9,283 bases of DNA from Calditrichaceae bacterium (GCA_030592985.1 JAUVIB010000099.1:1-9283); one strand, 5' to 3'; numbered from the stretch's first letter, positions 1-7,090 are shown. Program-made: numbers and translations. The notes: generated by a model not told the origin, from the letters alone.

Positions 1-392
1 TTTATAAATCGAAAGTGTGGGAAAAAGTAGCCGAAAAATGTTTGGGATGCGGTACCTGTAATCTATTATGTCCCACCTGCTATTGTTTCGATGTAAGTGA
101 TGAGGTGGCTTTGGATATGGCTGAGGGAAAAAGAGAACGTACTTGGGATAGCTGTATGATTAATCCTTTCGCAGAAGTTGCCGGAGGTGAGAATTTTAGA
201 GAATATTTAAGCGGCAGAACCCGGCACCGGCTATACAGGAAGTTTAAATATATAACAGAAAAATCCGGACATTTACAATGCGTTGGCTGCGGTCGTTGCA
301 CAAAGTATTGCCCGGCCGGAATTAGTATGACTGAAATAGTAAATGATCTGATAAATGAATACCAGGATGTTCAGAGTAAAGAAACCATTTAA
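1..392 (+). CDS. hydB: Sulfhydrogenase beta subunit, ferredoxin-like 2x[4Fe-4S] C-terminal part (5' partial)
   Basis: This is the iron-sulfur electron-transfer subunit of a group 3b [NiFe] hydrogenase, which passes electrons between the hydrogenase dimer and the flavin subunit. The frame is open to the left edge (codons from base 3: Tyr-Lys-Ser-Lys before a GTG at 15), so the N-terminal part is missing and the GTG is not the real start. Two ferredoxin motifs are visible: CxxCxxCxxxC in CLGCGTCNLLC, followed by the extra PTCYCFDV cysteines, and near the C-terminus CVGCGRCTKYCPAGI. Between them is a DSCMINPFAEVAGGENFRE segment that I recognise from HydB/AsrA-like proteins. It is followed by hydG after 13 bp. 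AsrA of anaerobic sulfite reductase has the same ferredoxin part, but the downstream hydD-hydA genes favour hydrogenase. Confidence 0.9.
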   Translation, partial: YKSKVWEKVAEKCLGCGTCNLLCPTCYCFDVSDEVALDMAEGKRERTWDSCMINPFAEVAGGENFREYLSGRTRHRLYRKFKYITEKSGHLQCVGCGRCTKYCPAGISMTEIVNDLINEYQDVQSKETI

Positions 393-395
393 ATT

Positions 396-401
396 AGAGG
401 G
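396..401 (+). promoter_or_regulatory. Ribosome binding site deciding the hydG start
   Basis: AGAGGG lies 4 nt before the ATG at 406. An upstream in-frame ATG at 355 would overlap hydB by 38 bp and has no such site, so 406 is preferred. Confidence 0.6.
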
Positions 402-405
402 AACA

Positions 406-1245
406 ATGGAAAATGCCATTATAGAAAAAAAAGAATTATATTATCCAATGCTCTCTACGATTACACGTGTTGATTCCTTAACACCATTGGAGAAAAGATT
501 CGAAATATCGTTACCGGATGATAAAATACTAAACCATGCTCCGGGTCAGTTTGTAGAGGTGTCTATTTTTGGGTTTGGTGAGGCGCCTATATCGATAAGT
601 TCTTCTCCAACCAAAAGTGATAAATTCGATTTGACAGTGCGGAAAGTAGGGAAGTTGACGGAGCGTATGCACCAATTGGATGTCGGTAGTAAATTAGGGA
701 TCCGTGGTCCTTTCGGATCAGGATTTGATGTACAATCTTTTAAAAATAAAGATATACTTTTCGTTGCGGGTGGTATTGGCTTGGCTCCTTTAAAGTCTTT
801 AATTGATTACACCATTGCCAAGCGTAATGATTTTGGACGCATAATAATAATTTACGGAACGAAATCTCCAAAAGAGATTCTTTTTCCGGATGAGATAAAA
901 ATGTGGACGCAAATGAGTAATGTCGAATTTTATATGACGGTTGATCAACCCGATGAAAAATGGGAGGGGAATGTTGGGGTTATTACAACTTTAATCCCTC
1001 CTTTAGAATTAGATGTGGAAAAAACCATCACAGCAATTGTTGGTCCGCCTATTATGTATAAATTTGTGATTATGTCTTTAAAAGGAAAAAAGATACCTGA
1101 TGAAAATATGTATCTTTCTCTGGAAAGGCGAATGAAATGCGGAGTGGGAAAATGCGGTCATTGCCAAATAAATGATGTCTATGTATGTCAGGATGGACCG
1201 GTATTTCACTATCCTCTTGCTAAAAAATTAGAGGAGGCTATATGA
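406..1245 (+). CDS. hydG: Sulfhydrogenase gamma subunit, FAD/NAD(P)-binding oxidoreductase with [2Fe-2S]
   Basis: The flavin subunit links the hydrogenase to NAD(P)(H) in the cytoplasm. The 279-residue product has the ferredoxin-NADP reductase fold: an FAD-binding barrel with PISISSSP (residues 61-68) and GPFGSGF (101-107), then a nucleotide-binding domain with AGGIGLAPL (121-129). The C-terminal [2Fe-2S] motif, as in the dihydroorotate dehydrogenase electron-transfer subunit, has C245, C250, C253 and C261 (Cx4Cx2Cx7C). Start 406 is chosen over 355 because of a close AGAGGG site and because it falls just after the hydB stop. The stop overlaps the hydD start (ATGA). NADP(H) preference is usual for group 3b enzymes but cannot be read from the sequence. 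Related AsrB proteins share this architecture; the context decides for HydG. Confidence 0.92.
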   Translation: MENAIIEKKELYYPMLSTITRVDSLTPLEKRFEISLPDDKILNHAPGQFVEVSIFGFGEAPISISSSPTKSDKFDLTVRKVGKLTERMHQLDVGSKLGIRGPFGSGFDVQSFKNKDILFVAGGIGLAPLKSLIDYTIAKRNDFGRIIIIYGTKSPKEILFPDEIKMWTQMSNVEFYMTVDQPDEKWEGNVGVITTLIPPLELDVEKTITAIVGPPIMYKFVIMSLKGKKIPDENMYLSLERRMKCGVGKCGHCQINDVYVCQDGPVFHYPLAKKLEEAI

Positions 1246-1997
1246 GCAAGCCAAAAGTTGCATTTTTTGATTTCACAAGCTGTGAGGGATGCCAGCTTAA
1301 TAAATTAAATTTTGAAAATGACTTACTTGATATGTTAGAACTCGTTGATATCGTAGAGTTTAGAGAGGCTATGGATGATAAAGCCGATCATTATGATATT
1401 GCGTTTATAGAAGGAAGTATTAGCACGCCCACCTGTGTTGAAAGAATTTATGATATCAGAAGGCGTTCCGATATTCTGGTAGCTTTAGGTTCGTGTGCAG
1501 TATCCGGTGGGATCAATGCCATGAAAAATCTTCATCCGGCCGATGAGGTACGCGAAACGGTATATGGGAAGGATAAATATCTTTTCCCCTCAATGCCCGT
1601 TCAGCCTGTTAGCGCTGTTGTAAAAGTCGATTTTGAAGTTCGCGGCTGCCCGATGAGTGCACCTGAATATTTACAGATATTTAAGTCACTTGTATTAGGA
1701 CGTAAACCGGAAGTAAAAGATTATGCCGTTTGTGTGGAATGTAAATTAAAAGAGAATGAATGTGTGCTTGATAAAGGAATGTTCTGCCTTGGGCCAATAA
1801 CACGTGCAGGATGTGAAGCAATTTGTCCTTCATTCGGCCAATATTGTACGGGATGCCGTGGAGTGGTTTCCAATATTAATGAAAAAGGTGCGGTCGATAT
1901 GTTGAAACAGCATGGATTCTCCGTGAAAGAAGCTGTTAATCGCATGAAACTATTTTGTACAAACGAACTTGAATCATTAAACAAGTGGGGAGCATAA
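1242..1997 (+). CDS. hydD: [NiFe] hydrogenase small (delta) subunit
   Basis: The electron-transfer small subunit pairs with HydA and relays electrons from the NiFe site through Fe-S clusters. In the 251-residue product the proximal cluster ligands are C14 and C17 (CEGC), C85 (GSC) and C136 (RGCP). The C-terminal part has eight more cysteines (C164, C167, C174, C182, C191, C195, C202, C205) in the group 3 pattern CxxC...CLGP...AGCxxxCP...CxGCRG, enough for two further clusters. There is no Tat signal or membrane anchor, so the enzyme is expected to be cytoplasmic. The ATG overlaps the hydG stop by 4 bp, with AGGAGG at 1232-1237 four bases upstream. The short C-terminal tail contains another cysteine, C239, of unknown role. 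Confidence 0.93.
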   Translation: MSKPKVAFFDFTSCEGCQLNKLNFENDLLDMLELVDIVEFREAMDDKADHYDIAFIEGSISTPTCVERIYDIRRRSDILVALGSCAVSGGINAMKNLHPADEVRETVYGKDKYLFPSMPVQPVSAVVKVDFEVRGCPMSAPEYLQIFKSLVLGRKPEVKDYAVCVECKLKENECVLDKGMFCLGPITRAGCEAICPSFGQYCTGCRGVVSNINEKGAVDMLKQHGFSVKEAVNRMKLFCTNELESLNKWGA

Positions 1998-3301
1998 TGG
2001 GTAGGGATTTAAATATAGATGTACATCATCTCACACGTGTTGAGGGACATGGTAATATTGTAGTGGATATGAAAAACGGCGTCCTAAAGAAAGCACAGCT
2101 TGATATTGTAGAAGCTCCTCGTTTTTTTGAAGCCATGCTAAAGGGACGCAATTTTCATGAAGCTGCTATTATTACTTCCCGGATTTGCGGCATTTGCTCA
2201 TTGGGACATCAAATAGCTTCTCTTAAGGCAACGGAAGCAGCGTTGGGTTTGGAAATAACGGAACAAACTGTAATGTTGCGAAAATTGCTGGTTCATGGAG
2301 CTACATTTCAAAGTAATATACTGCACGCTCTGTTTCTCGCGGCGCCTGATTTTTTAAAAGTCGGATCGGTTTTCACTTTAATTAATACCCATAAAGATGT
2401 TGTGCTGGCTGCATTAAGATTAAAACGCCTGGCGAATGATGTCGGCGATGTTATCAGCGGTCGTGCCATACATCCCATTAGTATTGTTCCCGGCGGATTC
2501 ACAGCATTTCCATCTGAAAAAAGTATCGAAGAGCTAAAGAATAAATTTATCAACCAGGGTATTCCTGATGTGGAGTATATTTTAGATGTATTAATATCTT
2601 TGGCGGGTGAAATTCCTGTATTTGAAAGAGAAACAGAATATATTAGTGTTTATGATGAAAAAGAATACGGCTTATATGACGGTCAGATCTGCTCTTCAGA
2701 TAAAGGATTATATCCGGTGGATGATTATTTGAAAGTGACTAATGAGTTTGTTGTTCCGCATTCATCAAGTAAACATGCCAAATTTAACCGCTCTTCCTAT
2801 ATGGTGGGCGCACTTGCAAGGTTTAATAACAGCTATGATTTGCTTTCGCCCATGGCTAAAAAAGCAGCAGAGGCTATAAGCTTAAAAGCACCAAATTATA
2901 ATCCATATATGAATACAGTTGCTCAGGTCGTCGAGGTAGTTCATTGTCTTGAAGATTCCATTCGACTATTTGATATTTTGTTAGACAAAGGAATTAAAAA
3001 AGAAAAGCCGAATCAGGAACCTACCCGCTATGGAAAGGGAATTGCAACAACCGAAGTACCGCGTGGTATATTGTTTCATGAATATACTTATAATAAGCAG
3101 GGAAATATCACTACAGCTAATTGTATTATTCCGACCGGACAGAACCTGGCCAATATAGATGATGATATGAAAAAATTAGTTCCTGAGCTCATGAATGAGA
3201 GTAAGGAAGATATCACATTAAAACTTGAGATGTTGGTTAGAGCTTACGATCCGTGTATATCATGTTCGGTTCATATGTTGGATGTTGATTTTATTGAATG
3301 A
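1997..3301 (+). CDS. hydA: [NiFe] hydrogenase group 3b catalytic large (alpha) subunit
   Basis: The catalytic subunit carries the NiFe(CN)2CO site for reversible H2 oxidation. The 434-residue product shows RVEGHG (14-19) and the L1 ligand motif RICGICSLGH (C64, C67, H71). The C-terminal L2 motif DPCISCSVH (C420, C423, H426) ends in an 8-residue extension, MLDVDFIE, expected to be removed after H426 during maturation. All four nickel-ligand cysteines are present, so the enzyme looks active. Start 1997 (TAATG, 1-bp overlap with hydD) is preferred over an in-frame GTG at 1985, because GGGGAG at 1987-1992 is the ribosome site for 1997 and partly overlaps that GTG. The hydB-G-D-A order supports group 3b over 3c (MvhA) or 3d (HoxH). 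Confidence 0.95.
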   Translation: MGRDLNIDVHHLTRVEGHGNIVVDMKNGVLKKAQLDIVEAPRFFEAMLKGRNFHEAAIITSRICGICSLGHQIASLKATEAALGLEITEQTVMLRKLLVHGATFQSNILHALFLAAPDFLKVGSVFTLINTHKDVVLAALRLKRLANDVGDVISGRAIHPISIVPGGFTAFPSEKSIEELKNKFINQGIPDVEYILDVLISLAGEIPVFERETEYISVYDEKEYGLYDGQICSSDKGLYPVDDYLKVTNEFVVPHSSSKHAKFNRSSYMVGALARFNNSYDLLSPMAKKAAEAISLKAPNYNPYMNTVAQVVEVVHCLEDSIRLFDILLDKGIKKEKPNQEPTRYGKGIATTEVPRGILFHEYTYNKQGNITTANCIIPTGQNLANIDDDMKKLVPELMNESKEDITLKLEMLVRAYDPCISCSVHMLDVDFIE

Positions 3302-3308
3302 AATCTTT

Positions 3309-3764
3309 ATGTTGAAAATAATATCGTTGGGTAATATACTTCGTGGTGACGATGGTATTGGGCCGATTGTTCTTCAGGAATTGGAAAAGAAAAATATTTT
3401 TCAAACAACCGGATTGATTGATGCCGGATCAGATGCCTTTATTATATTGGAACATTTAACGCAAAAAGACCCGATTATAATAATCGACTGCGCCAAGATG
3501 GGGAAAAATCCGGGAGAATATGCTGTATTTTCTGTTGAAAAATCTAACTTTGAGATGATTGGTAAAACTATTTCTATCCATGGATTCAGTTTTGCCGAAA
3601 TATATAAAATGGCTGTTGGATTGGGTGAGGTTGCACCATGCAGAATCATCGGAGTGGAACCCCAAAGCATTAATTTTAACGAAACCTTATCCGATGAAGT
3701 AAAGAATAGTATTCCATCAATTTTAAATTATATTATTGGGGAGGCAAATAATTATGCCGCGTAA
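3309..3764 (+). CDS. Hydrogenase maturation protease (HycI/HybD family)
   Basis: This endopeptidase probably trims the C-terminal peptide of HydA after nickel insertion. The 151-residue product starts with the family signature LGNILRGDDGIG. Likely nickel-sensing residues, aligned by eye to E. coli HybD E16, D62 and H93, are D15, D60 (IIIIDCAK) and H91 (SIHG). VGVEPQ-type sequence near 115-119 (GVEPQ) is also typical. The length matches the family (about 150-165). Start 3309 gives this signature at once; longer in-frame starts up to 3225 lie inside hydA and encode unrelated sequence. The gap after hydA is 7 bp and no clear Shine-Dalgarno site is seen, so translation may be coupled. The other maturation genes (hypA-F) are not in the window. 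Confidence 0.93.
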   Translation: MLKIISLGNILRGDDGIGPIVLQELEKKNIFQTTGLIDAGSDAFIILEHLTQKDPIIIIDCAKMGKNPGEYAVFSVEKSNFEMIGKTISIHGFSFAEIYKMAVGLGEVAPCRIIGVEPQSINFNETLSDEVKNSIPSILNYIIGEANNYAA

Positions 3765-4143
3765 AAAAATTCTTATTATAGATGATGATATTGATCTTGT
3801 GGAAGCATTGCGGATAACTTTGGAAAAAACGGGGTATGATGTCATTGATGCCCAGGACGGTGAAAAGGGGTTTGAAAAAGCGAAAATGGAAAATCCCGAT
3901 ATGATACTTTTAGATGTAATGATGGGGACGCAGGATGAAGGATTTCATGTGGCCTATAACATTAGAAATGAGCCTGAAATAACTGATACGCCAATTATTA
4001 TGTTAACAGCAGTCGGGCAGGAAACAGGATTTGGATTTGATAAAGAAAAAGATGCAGATTTTTTACCGGTTAATGAGTTTATTGAGAAACCGGTTGATCC
4101 CGATGTGCTTATTGATAAAATTCGCTATGTTTTAGGCCAATAG
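3754..4143 (+). CDS. Receiver-only response regulator (CheY-like)
   Basis: This is a single phosphoacceptor domain of 129 residues without a DNA-binding or enzymatic output domain. Active-site residues are all present: acidic pair D10/D11, phosphoacceptor D54 (MILLDVMM), T85 (MLTA) and K112 (EKP). The ATG at 3754 overlaps the protease gene by 11 bp and has GGGGAGG at 3738-3744, nine bases upstream; the earlier in-frame GTG at 3736 lies too close to that site. With no output domain, it must act by protein contact or phosphorelay. The neighbouring kinase is the obvious partner, although the two genes are separated by a hairpin. Embedding in a hydrogenase operon suggests a redox or H2-related signal, but the target is unknown. 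Confidence 0.9.
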   Translation: MPRKKILIIDDDIDLVEALRITLEKTGYDVIDAQDGEKGFEKAKMENPDMILLDVMMGTQDEGFHVAYNIRNEPEITDTPIIMLTAVGQETGFGFDKEKDADFLPVNEFIEKPVDPDVLIDKIRYVLGQ

Positions 4144-4164
4144 TTCCATTGAAAATGGAATTTT
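4144..4164 (+). terminator. Small hairpin with T4 tail between regulator and kinase genes
   Basis: A perfect 7-bp stem (TTCCATT 4144-4150, AATGGAA 4154-4160) with a GAA loop is followed by TTTT. It begins at the base after the regulator stop codon. The stem has only two G-C pairs, so it would be a weak, partial terminator or an RNA processing/stability element that lowers expression of the kinase and ACT genes relative to the hydrogenase genes. Confidence 0.4.
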
Positions 4165-4194
4165 ATCTCCAAAAATATTACATAGGTATGCTGA

Positions 4195-5562
4195 ATGAAT
4201 AAAATCATTTCAAGTTGGTTGTCTAATGAGCCATTCGCTTTTCTTACTAGTGATATTTTGACCTTCCGTATTGCCTGGACTATACGATTGCGCTGGTTAG
4301 CGGTTGCCGGCTATTTATTAGGTACAATCATTGCCAAAAACTTTTCAAGCATTATACTTCCCTATGAGAAAATGTGGATTGCATTAGCTTGTTTAGCTTT
4401 TATTAATTTAGTTTATTCTATTAGTTCCAGGTGGCTTAAAAGATTAAGCTTTAGGGGAGAAATATTTGTTCTTCAGATACAGATCATTATTGACCTGATA
4501 ATTCTTACTATATTAGTACATTATGCCGGTGGTATTGGTAATCCGATTTATCTGTTTTATGTGTTTCATGTCGTTTTAAGCAGTATCATTTTCCCCGGAT
4601 TAATTCCGATTCTTTATGCTACTTTTACAATTTTTTCATTTTTTTCACTTATTTTTCTTGAATATAATGGTTATCTAAACCATTACTGCCTATTTCCTGT
4701 TTGTAATCATGATAGTTCGGAATATATATATCTTGTACTTTTAGTTTTTACAATCACCGTGTATGTTACGGCATATATATGCATGGTTTTTATGCGCACG
4801 TATCGCAATATAAAAAAACAGATAGATCGAAAAAATAGGGAATTAATTGAATCTGATCGTCAAAAAACAAAATTTTTTCGTTTTGCTTCACATGAACTAA
4901 AATCACCTGTTATTGCAATTAAATCTTCTATTGATAGCTTCATACGAAATTATGGTGAAAATGTGGATGAACGTGGAATCAACCTGATAAAAAGAGCGGC
5001 AATGCGGTCTACACAGATGCTTGATATAACACAGGAATTACTTGAATTGTCAAAAAATAGAGCTCTGATAAGAAAAAGAAAAATGGAAAAAGTAAATATT
5101 CCTCAATTACTTAAAGAAATAATTCTTCAGGAATCGATAAATATAAAAGAAAAGAATCAAAAGCTGCAGGATGAAATATCAACGAAGATACCGCCAATTA
5201 TAGCTGAAAAGAACGATCTTGTCAAAATTTTTAGAAATTTAATTAATAATACTATCCGCTATACACCAGAAAATGGAAAAATTGAAATTAATGCTCGTAC
5301 CCACAGAAGAAATCTTGTTTTTATGGTGAAAGATACAGGTATTGGAGTTTCCAAGGAAGATTCTGAGAATATTTTCAGAGAGTTTTACCGTTCTGAAAAT
5401 GCAAAAAAAATGGTTAATTATGGAACCGGTCTCGGATTAACTTTAGTTAAACAACTTATTGAAAATTATGGGGGAAAAATAGAAATTACATCAGAAATAA
5501 ATAAGGGTACAACTTTTACAGTTATACTGCCTTTAAAACAAGGTGGGGGATCTATTGATTAA
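4195..5562 (+). CDS. Membrane histidine kinase with RegB/PrrB-like sensor region
   Basis: This sensor kinase (455 residues) has six predicted membrane helices, roughly 30-49, 60-78, 92-108, 118-134, 136-155 and 177-200. Positive residues before TM1, in the TM2-TM3 loop and after TM6 place the kinase part in the cytoplasm. The outer TM3-TM4 loop has GGIGNPI (112-118), close to the GGxxNPF quinone-binding signature described for RegB. The TM5-TM6 outer loop has H163, C165, C170 and H172. Kinase motifs are complete: H box ASHELKSP with H233, N box NLINN with N352, G1 DTGIG (380-384), G2 GTGLGL (410-415). The cytoplasmic part has no cysteine, so the redox cysteine of RegB is absent. ATG 4195 has only a weak AGG-type ribosome site. 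The likely partner is the receiver gene upstream. Confidence 0.9.
   Translation: MNKIISSWLSNEPFAFLTSDILTFRIAWTIRLRWLAVAGYLLGTIIAKNFSSIILPYEKMWIALACLAFINLVYSISSRWLKRLSFRGEIFVLQIQIIIDLIILTILVHYAGGIGNPIYLFYVFHVVLSSIIFPGLIPILYATFTIFSFFSLIFLEYNGYLNHYCLFPVCNHDSSEYIYLVLLVFTITVYVTAYICMVFMRTYRNIKKQIDRKNRELIESDRQKTKFFRFASHELKSPVIAIKSSIDSFIRNYGENVDERGINLIKRAAMRSTQMLDITQELLELSKNRALIRKRKMEKVNIPQLLKEIILQESINIKEKNQKLQDEISTKIPPIIAEKNDLVKIFRNLINNTIRYTPENGKIEINARTHRRNLVFMVKDTGIGVSKEDSENIFREFYRSENAKKMVNYGTGLGLTLVKQLIENYGGKIEITSEINKGTTFTVILPLKQGGGSID
5541..5549 (+). promoter_or_regulatory. Ribosome binding site deciding a TTG start for the ACT gene
   Basis: AGGTGGGGG lies 5 nt before TTG at 5555. The alternative GTG start at 5543 would sit inside this site, so the TTG is preferred. 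Confidence 0.55.
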
Positions 5563-6007
5563 AATTAGTGGTTTTATTGAACGGAGCGGACTGACATATT
5601 ATAGTGTCTCATTATCGAGTGATCGTCCGGGTATCGCCGCCGATTTATTAAAATTATTTGCGTTAGAGCGAATAAATCTGGAATATATCACAGAATCAAC
5701 AAATAATGGAAATGGAGCTGTGTTGGCCTTTTGTGTGGATGCTGCCGATGCTAAAAATATAGACCGGCTTACCAATAAGCAAGAATCGAATATTAAAAAG
5801 ATGGAAAATGCCAGTTTCATTGGTGTTTATGGACCACATTTCCGGGAAAAACCGGCGATTGCGGCAAAATTTTGCACTACTTTAGGAATAAATAATATTA
5901 ATATTTATGGAATATCAAGCAGTATTTCTTCAATTGCCTGCATTATAAAAGCCGGTGATTTAGAAATGGCCAAGAAAGCGCTCTTAGATGTGTTTGAACT
6001 TCCATAA
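5555..6007 (+). CDS. Stand-alone tandem ACT-domain protein
   Basis: This 150-residue protein consists of two ACT domains, about 14-75 and 88-148. The first has SSDRPGIAADLLKLFA followed by INLEYIT. The second has the aspartate-kinase-like pattern GPHFREKPAIAAKF, GINNINIYGISSS and a closing ALLDVFEL. It resembles the regulatory C-terminus of aspartokinase, but no kinase domain is present, so it probably binds a small ligand (in known ACT proteins usually an amino acid) and regulates a partner. The TTG start overlaps the histidine kinase stop by 8 bp, so the two are probably co-translated. Its link to hydrogenase or kinase function is only contextual. The ligand cannot be predicted from sequence. 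Confidence 0.82.
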   Translation: MIKISGFIERSGLTYYSVSLSSDRPGIAADLLKLFALERINLEYITESTNNGNGAVLAFCVDAADAKNIDRLTNKQESNIKKMENASFIGVYGPHFREKPAIAAKFCTTLGINNINIYGISSSISSIACIIKAGDLEMAKKALLDVFELP

Positions 6008-6107
6008 GCAAATCCTTCTTGTGAAAATAAAATTCCGATTTAAAATAAAGCAGTAGAAGTGAAAATATAAAATTTATTTTCCTCTTAAATTTATTCAAAA
6101 ATGAATA

Positions 6108-6153
6108 CACAAATCCCATATCCTGATCCTGATATACAGTTACAGGATTTGTG
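6108..6153. terminator. Inverted repeat between convergent genes, candidate bidirectional terminator
   Basis: CACAAATCC (6108-6116) and GGATTTGTG (6145-6153) form a perfect 9-bp stem. The 28-nt loop holds a second small stem (ATATC 6118-6122 / GATAT 6131-6135) and a tandem CCTGAT hexamer. It lies 14 bp beyond the cytochrome stop codon on the minus strand and 100 bp beyond the ACT gene on the plus strand. T-runs exist on both sides (TTTTTT at 6171-6176 on +; five T's on the minus strand left of 6102), but neither touches the stem, so terminator strength is uncertain. Confidence 0.45.
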
Positions 6154-6167
6154 CTCTGAGAAAAATG

Positions 6168-6713
6168 TTATTTTTTGGGAATTGGGTGAGTTATTTCTTT
6201 TACTCTCTTTTTATAATTAAAATCTTTAAAAGAGGGACTTTCCGGATTATGACAGGTTTTACATGTTTTTTCATCCGGTTTAATCAAACCAAGAGAAGCT
6301 CCATCTTGTTCACCTTTGTAAATGGCTTTCATTACTTTTTTCTTGTAATAATCTCCACCCGGCCCATGACATGATTCACAGCCGACCCCATCCTCAATTT
6401 TGTGTTTTTTACCAAGGTATTTTTTATCTACATTGTAAGCAGTAACGTGGCATTTTAAACATTCAGGCGCTTTTTGTGGATCAGCGATATTCTTTTCTTT
6501 TGCCATTTTTTTTGCTTCAGCAGTAGCAAGGGTTTCATAAGCTTTAGAATGTTTGCTCTCCTGCCAACTTTTTAATTGTTCACCGGCTTTTGCTGATTTG
6601 TGGCAAGTTTTACATTTTCCTACACCTACGTATTTATGCTGATTTTCTGCATGTGAAAAGGATAGTAGGAAAACTATCAGACTGATAATAAAGACTACAA
6701 TTTGCTTTCTCAT
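6168..6713 (-). CDS. Periplasmic tetraheme cytochrome c, c554-like family
   Basis: This secreted electron carrier has 181 residues. A signal peptide (MRKQ, hydrophobic 5-19, then SFSHA with likely cleavage after A22) is followed by four CxxCH heme sites: C34-H38, C85-H89, C112-H116 and C151-H155. The segment W50-Q-E-S-K-H55-S-K-A-Y and the GCESCHGPGG motif match the cytochrome c554-like family. H55, H104 and H176 are candidate axial ligands. ATG at 6713 is chosen over an in-frame ATG at 6737 because it has a strong GGGAGGTG site and begins directly with the signal peptide. The gene is lysine-rich throughout. It is transcribed toward the hydrogenase operon and away from the NapC-type cytochrome gene. 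It probably carries electrons in the periplasm, possibly from the divergent quinol-oxidising cytochrome; no catalytic function is evident. Confidence 0.88.
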   Translation of the reverse strand: MRKQIVVFIISLIVFLLSFSHAENQHKYVGVGKCKTCHKSAKAGEQLKSWQESKHSKAYETLATAEAKKMAKEKNIADPQKAPECLKCHVTAYNVDKKYLGKKHKIEDGVGCESCHGPGGDYYKKKVMKAIYKGEQDGASLGLIKPDEKTCKTCHNPESPSFKDFNYKKRVKEITHPIPKK

Positions 6714-6716
6714 CTT

Positions 6717-6724
6717 CACCTCCC
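6717..6724 (-). promoter_or_regulatory. Strong ribosome binding site of the tetraheme cytochrome gene
   Basis: On the minus strand GGGAGGTG lies 3 nt before ATG 6713. It is inside the reading frame that would begin at 6737, which argues against that longer start. Confidence 0.65.
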
Positions 6725-6891
6725 AATATAAATACACTTTTTTAGTTAATAATATGACAGCATTTATTATGTTTCTAAATTCATCTGCTTAATTAGGAAA
6801 ATCATGTACACTAAAAGTCGATAGATATATTCTTCTACAAAAGCTCATATTGAATAAATTTTGTTAGTTATCCCATTATATCCAAATTTAC

Positions 6892-6907
6892 AGCAAGCCA
6901 CATGCCA
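6892..6907 (-). promoter_or_regulatory. Sigma-54 (-24/-12) promoter for the tetraheme cytochrome
   Basis: The minus strand reads TGGCATGTGGCTTGCT, a full match to the RpoN consensus TGGCAYR-N4-TTGCW, with GG and GC ten bases apart. Transcription would start near 6881, giving a leader of about 168 nt before ATG 6713. Confidence 0.75.
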
Positions 6908-6979
6908 TAATTTTATTAAAATTAAAATTTTTTAATAATTTCGAATATATATCATTTAGAATAACTTTATCCTCCTTAT

Positions 6980-7008
6980 TTGACAATGAATTAAGATGTA
7001 AGTTTAAT
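6980..7008 (+). promoter_or_regulatory. Sigma-70-like promoter inside the divergent region
   Basis: TTGACA (6980-6985) is followed after 17 bp by TTTAAT (7003-7008), 6/6 and 5/6 matches to the consensus. A start near 7015 is expected. The next gene on this strand begins at 7433, so it either makes a long leader or a short non-coding RNA. In AT-rich DNA such matches can arise by chance. Confidence 0.4.
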
Positions 7009-7026
7009 GAAAGTGTTCTATTACTT

Positions 7027-7054
7027 AATAATTCTTTAAAATAATAGAATTATT
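7027..7054. repeat. 9-bp inverted repeat, AT-rich hairpin
   Basis: AATAATTCT (7027-7035) and AGAATTATT (7046-7054) are perfect inverted copies with a 10-nt loop. It lies between the two sigma-54 promoters, so it could be a regulator site or a hairpin in a transcript starting near 7015. Low sequence complexity tempers this. Confidence 0.35.
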
Positions 7055-7090
7055 TATTTAAACAGATAGAATATAATTTAACTAAAAAAA

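Noticed and set aside
355..405. Upstream in-frame start for hydG at 355
   Set aside because: It overlaps hydB by 38 bp, adds residues without family similarity, and lacks the AGAGGG site present before 406.
1..1245. Anaerobic sulfite reductase asrA-asrB
   Set aside because: The ferredoxin and flavin subunits are similar, but the genes are followed directly by [NiFe] hydrogenase small and large subunits rather than the siroheme subunit AsrC.
3225..3308. Longer N-terminus for the maturation protease
   Set aside because: The extra residues are hydA read in another frame; the family signature starts at the ATG at 3309.
6165..6374. Plus-strand open frame opposite the tetraheme cytochrome
   Set aside because: It is antisense to a clear four-heme cytochrome with signal peptide and ribosome site, and shows no family features.
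6800..6860. Short minus-strand frame (about 19 codons) in the leader of the tetraheme cytochrome gene
   Set aside because: No ribosome binding site and no protein-like pattern; not supported as a leader peptide.
6913..6938. A/T-only 9-bp palindrome next to the minus-strand sigma-54 promoter
   Set aside because: Made of only A and T in very AT-rich DNA, so chance is a sufficient explanation; its position upstream of the promoter is the only support.
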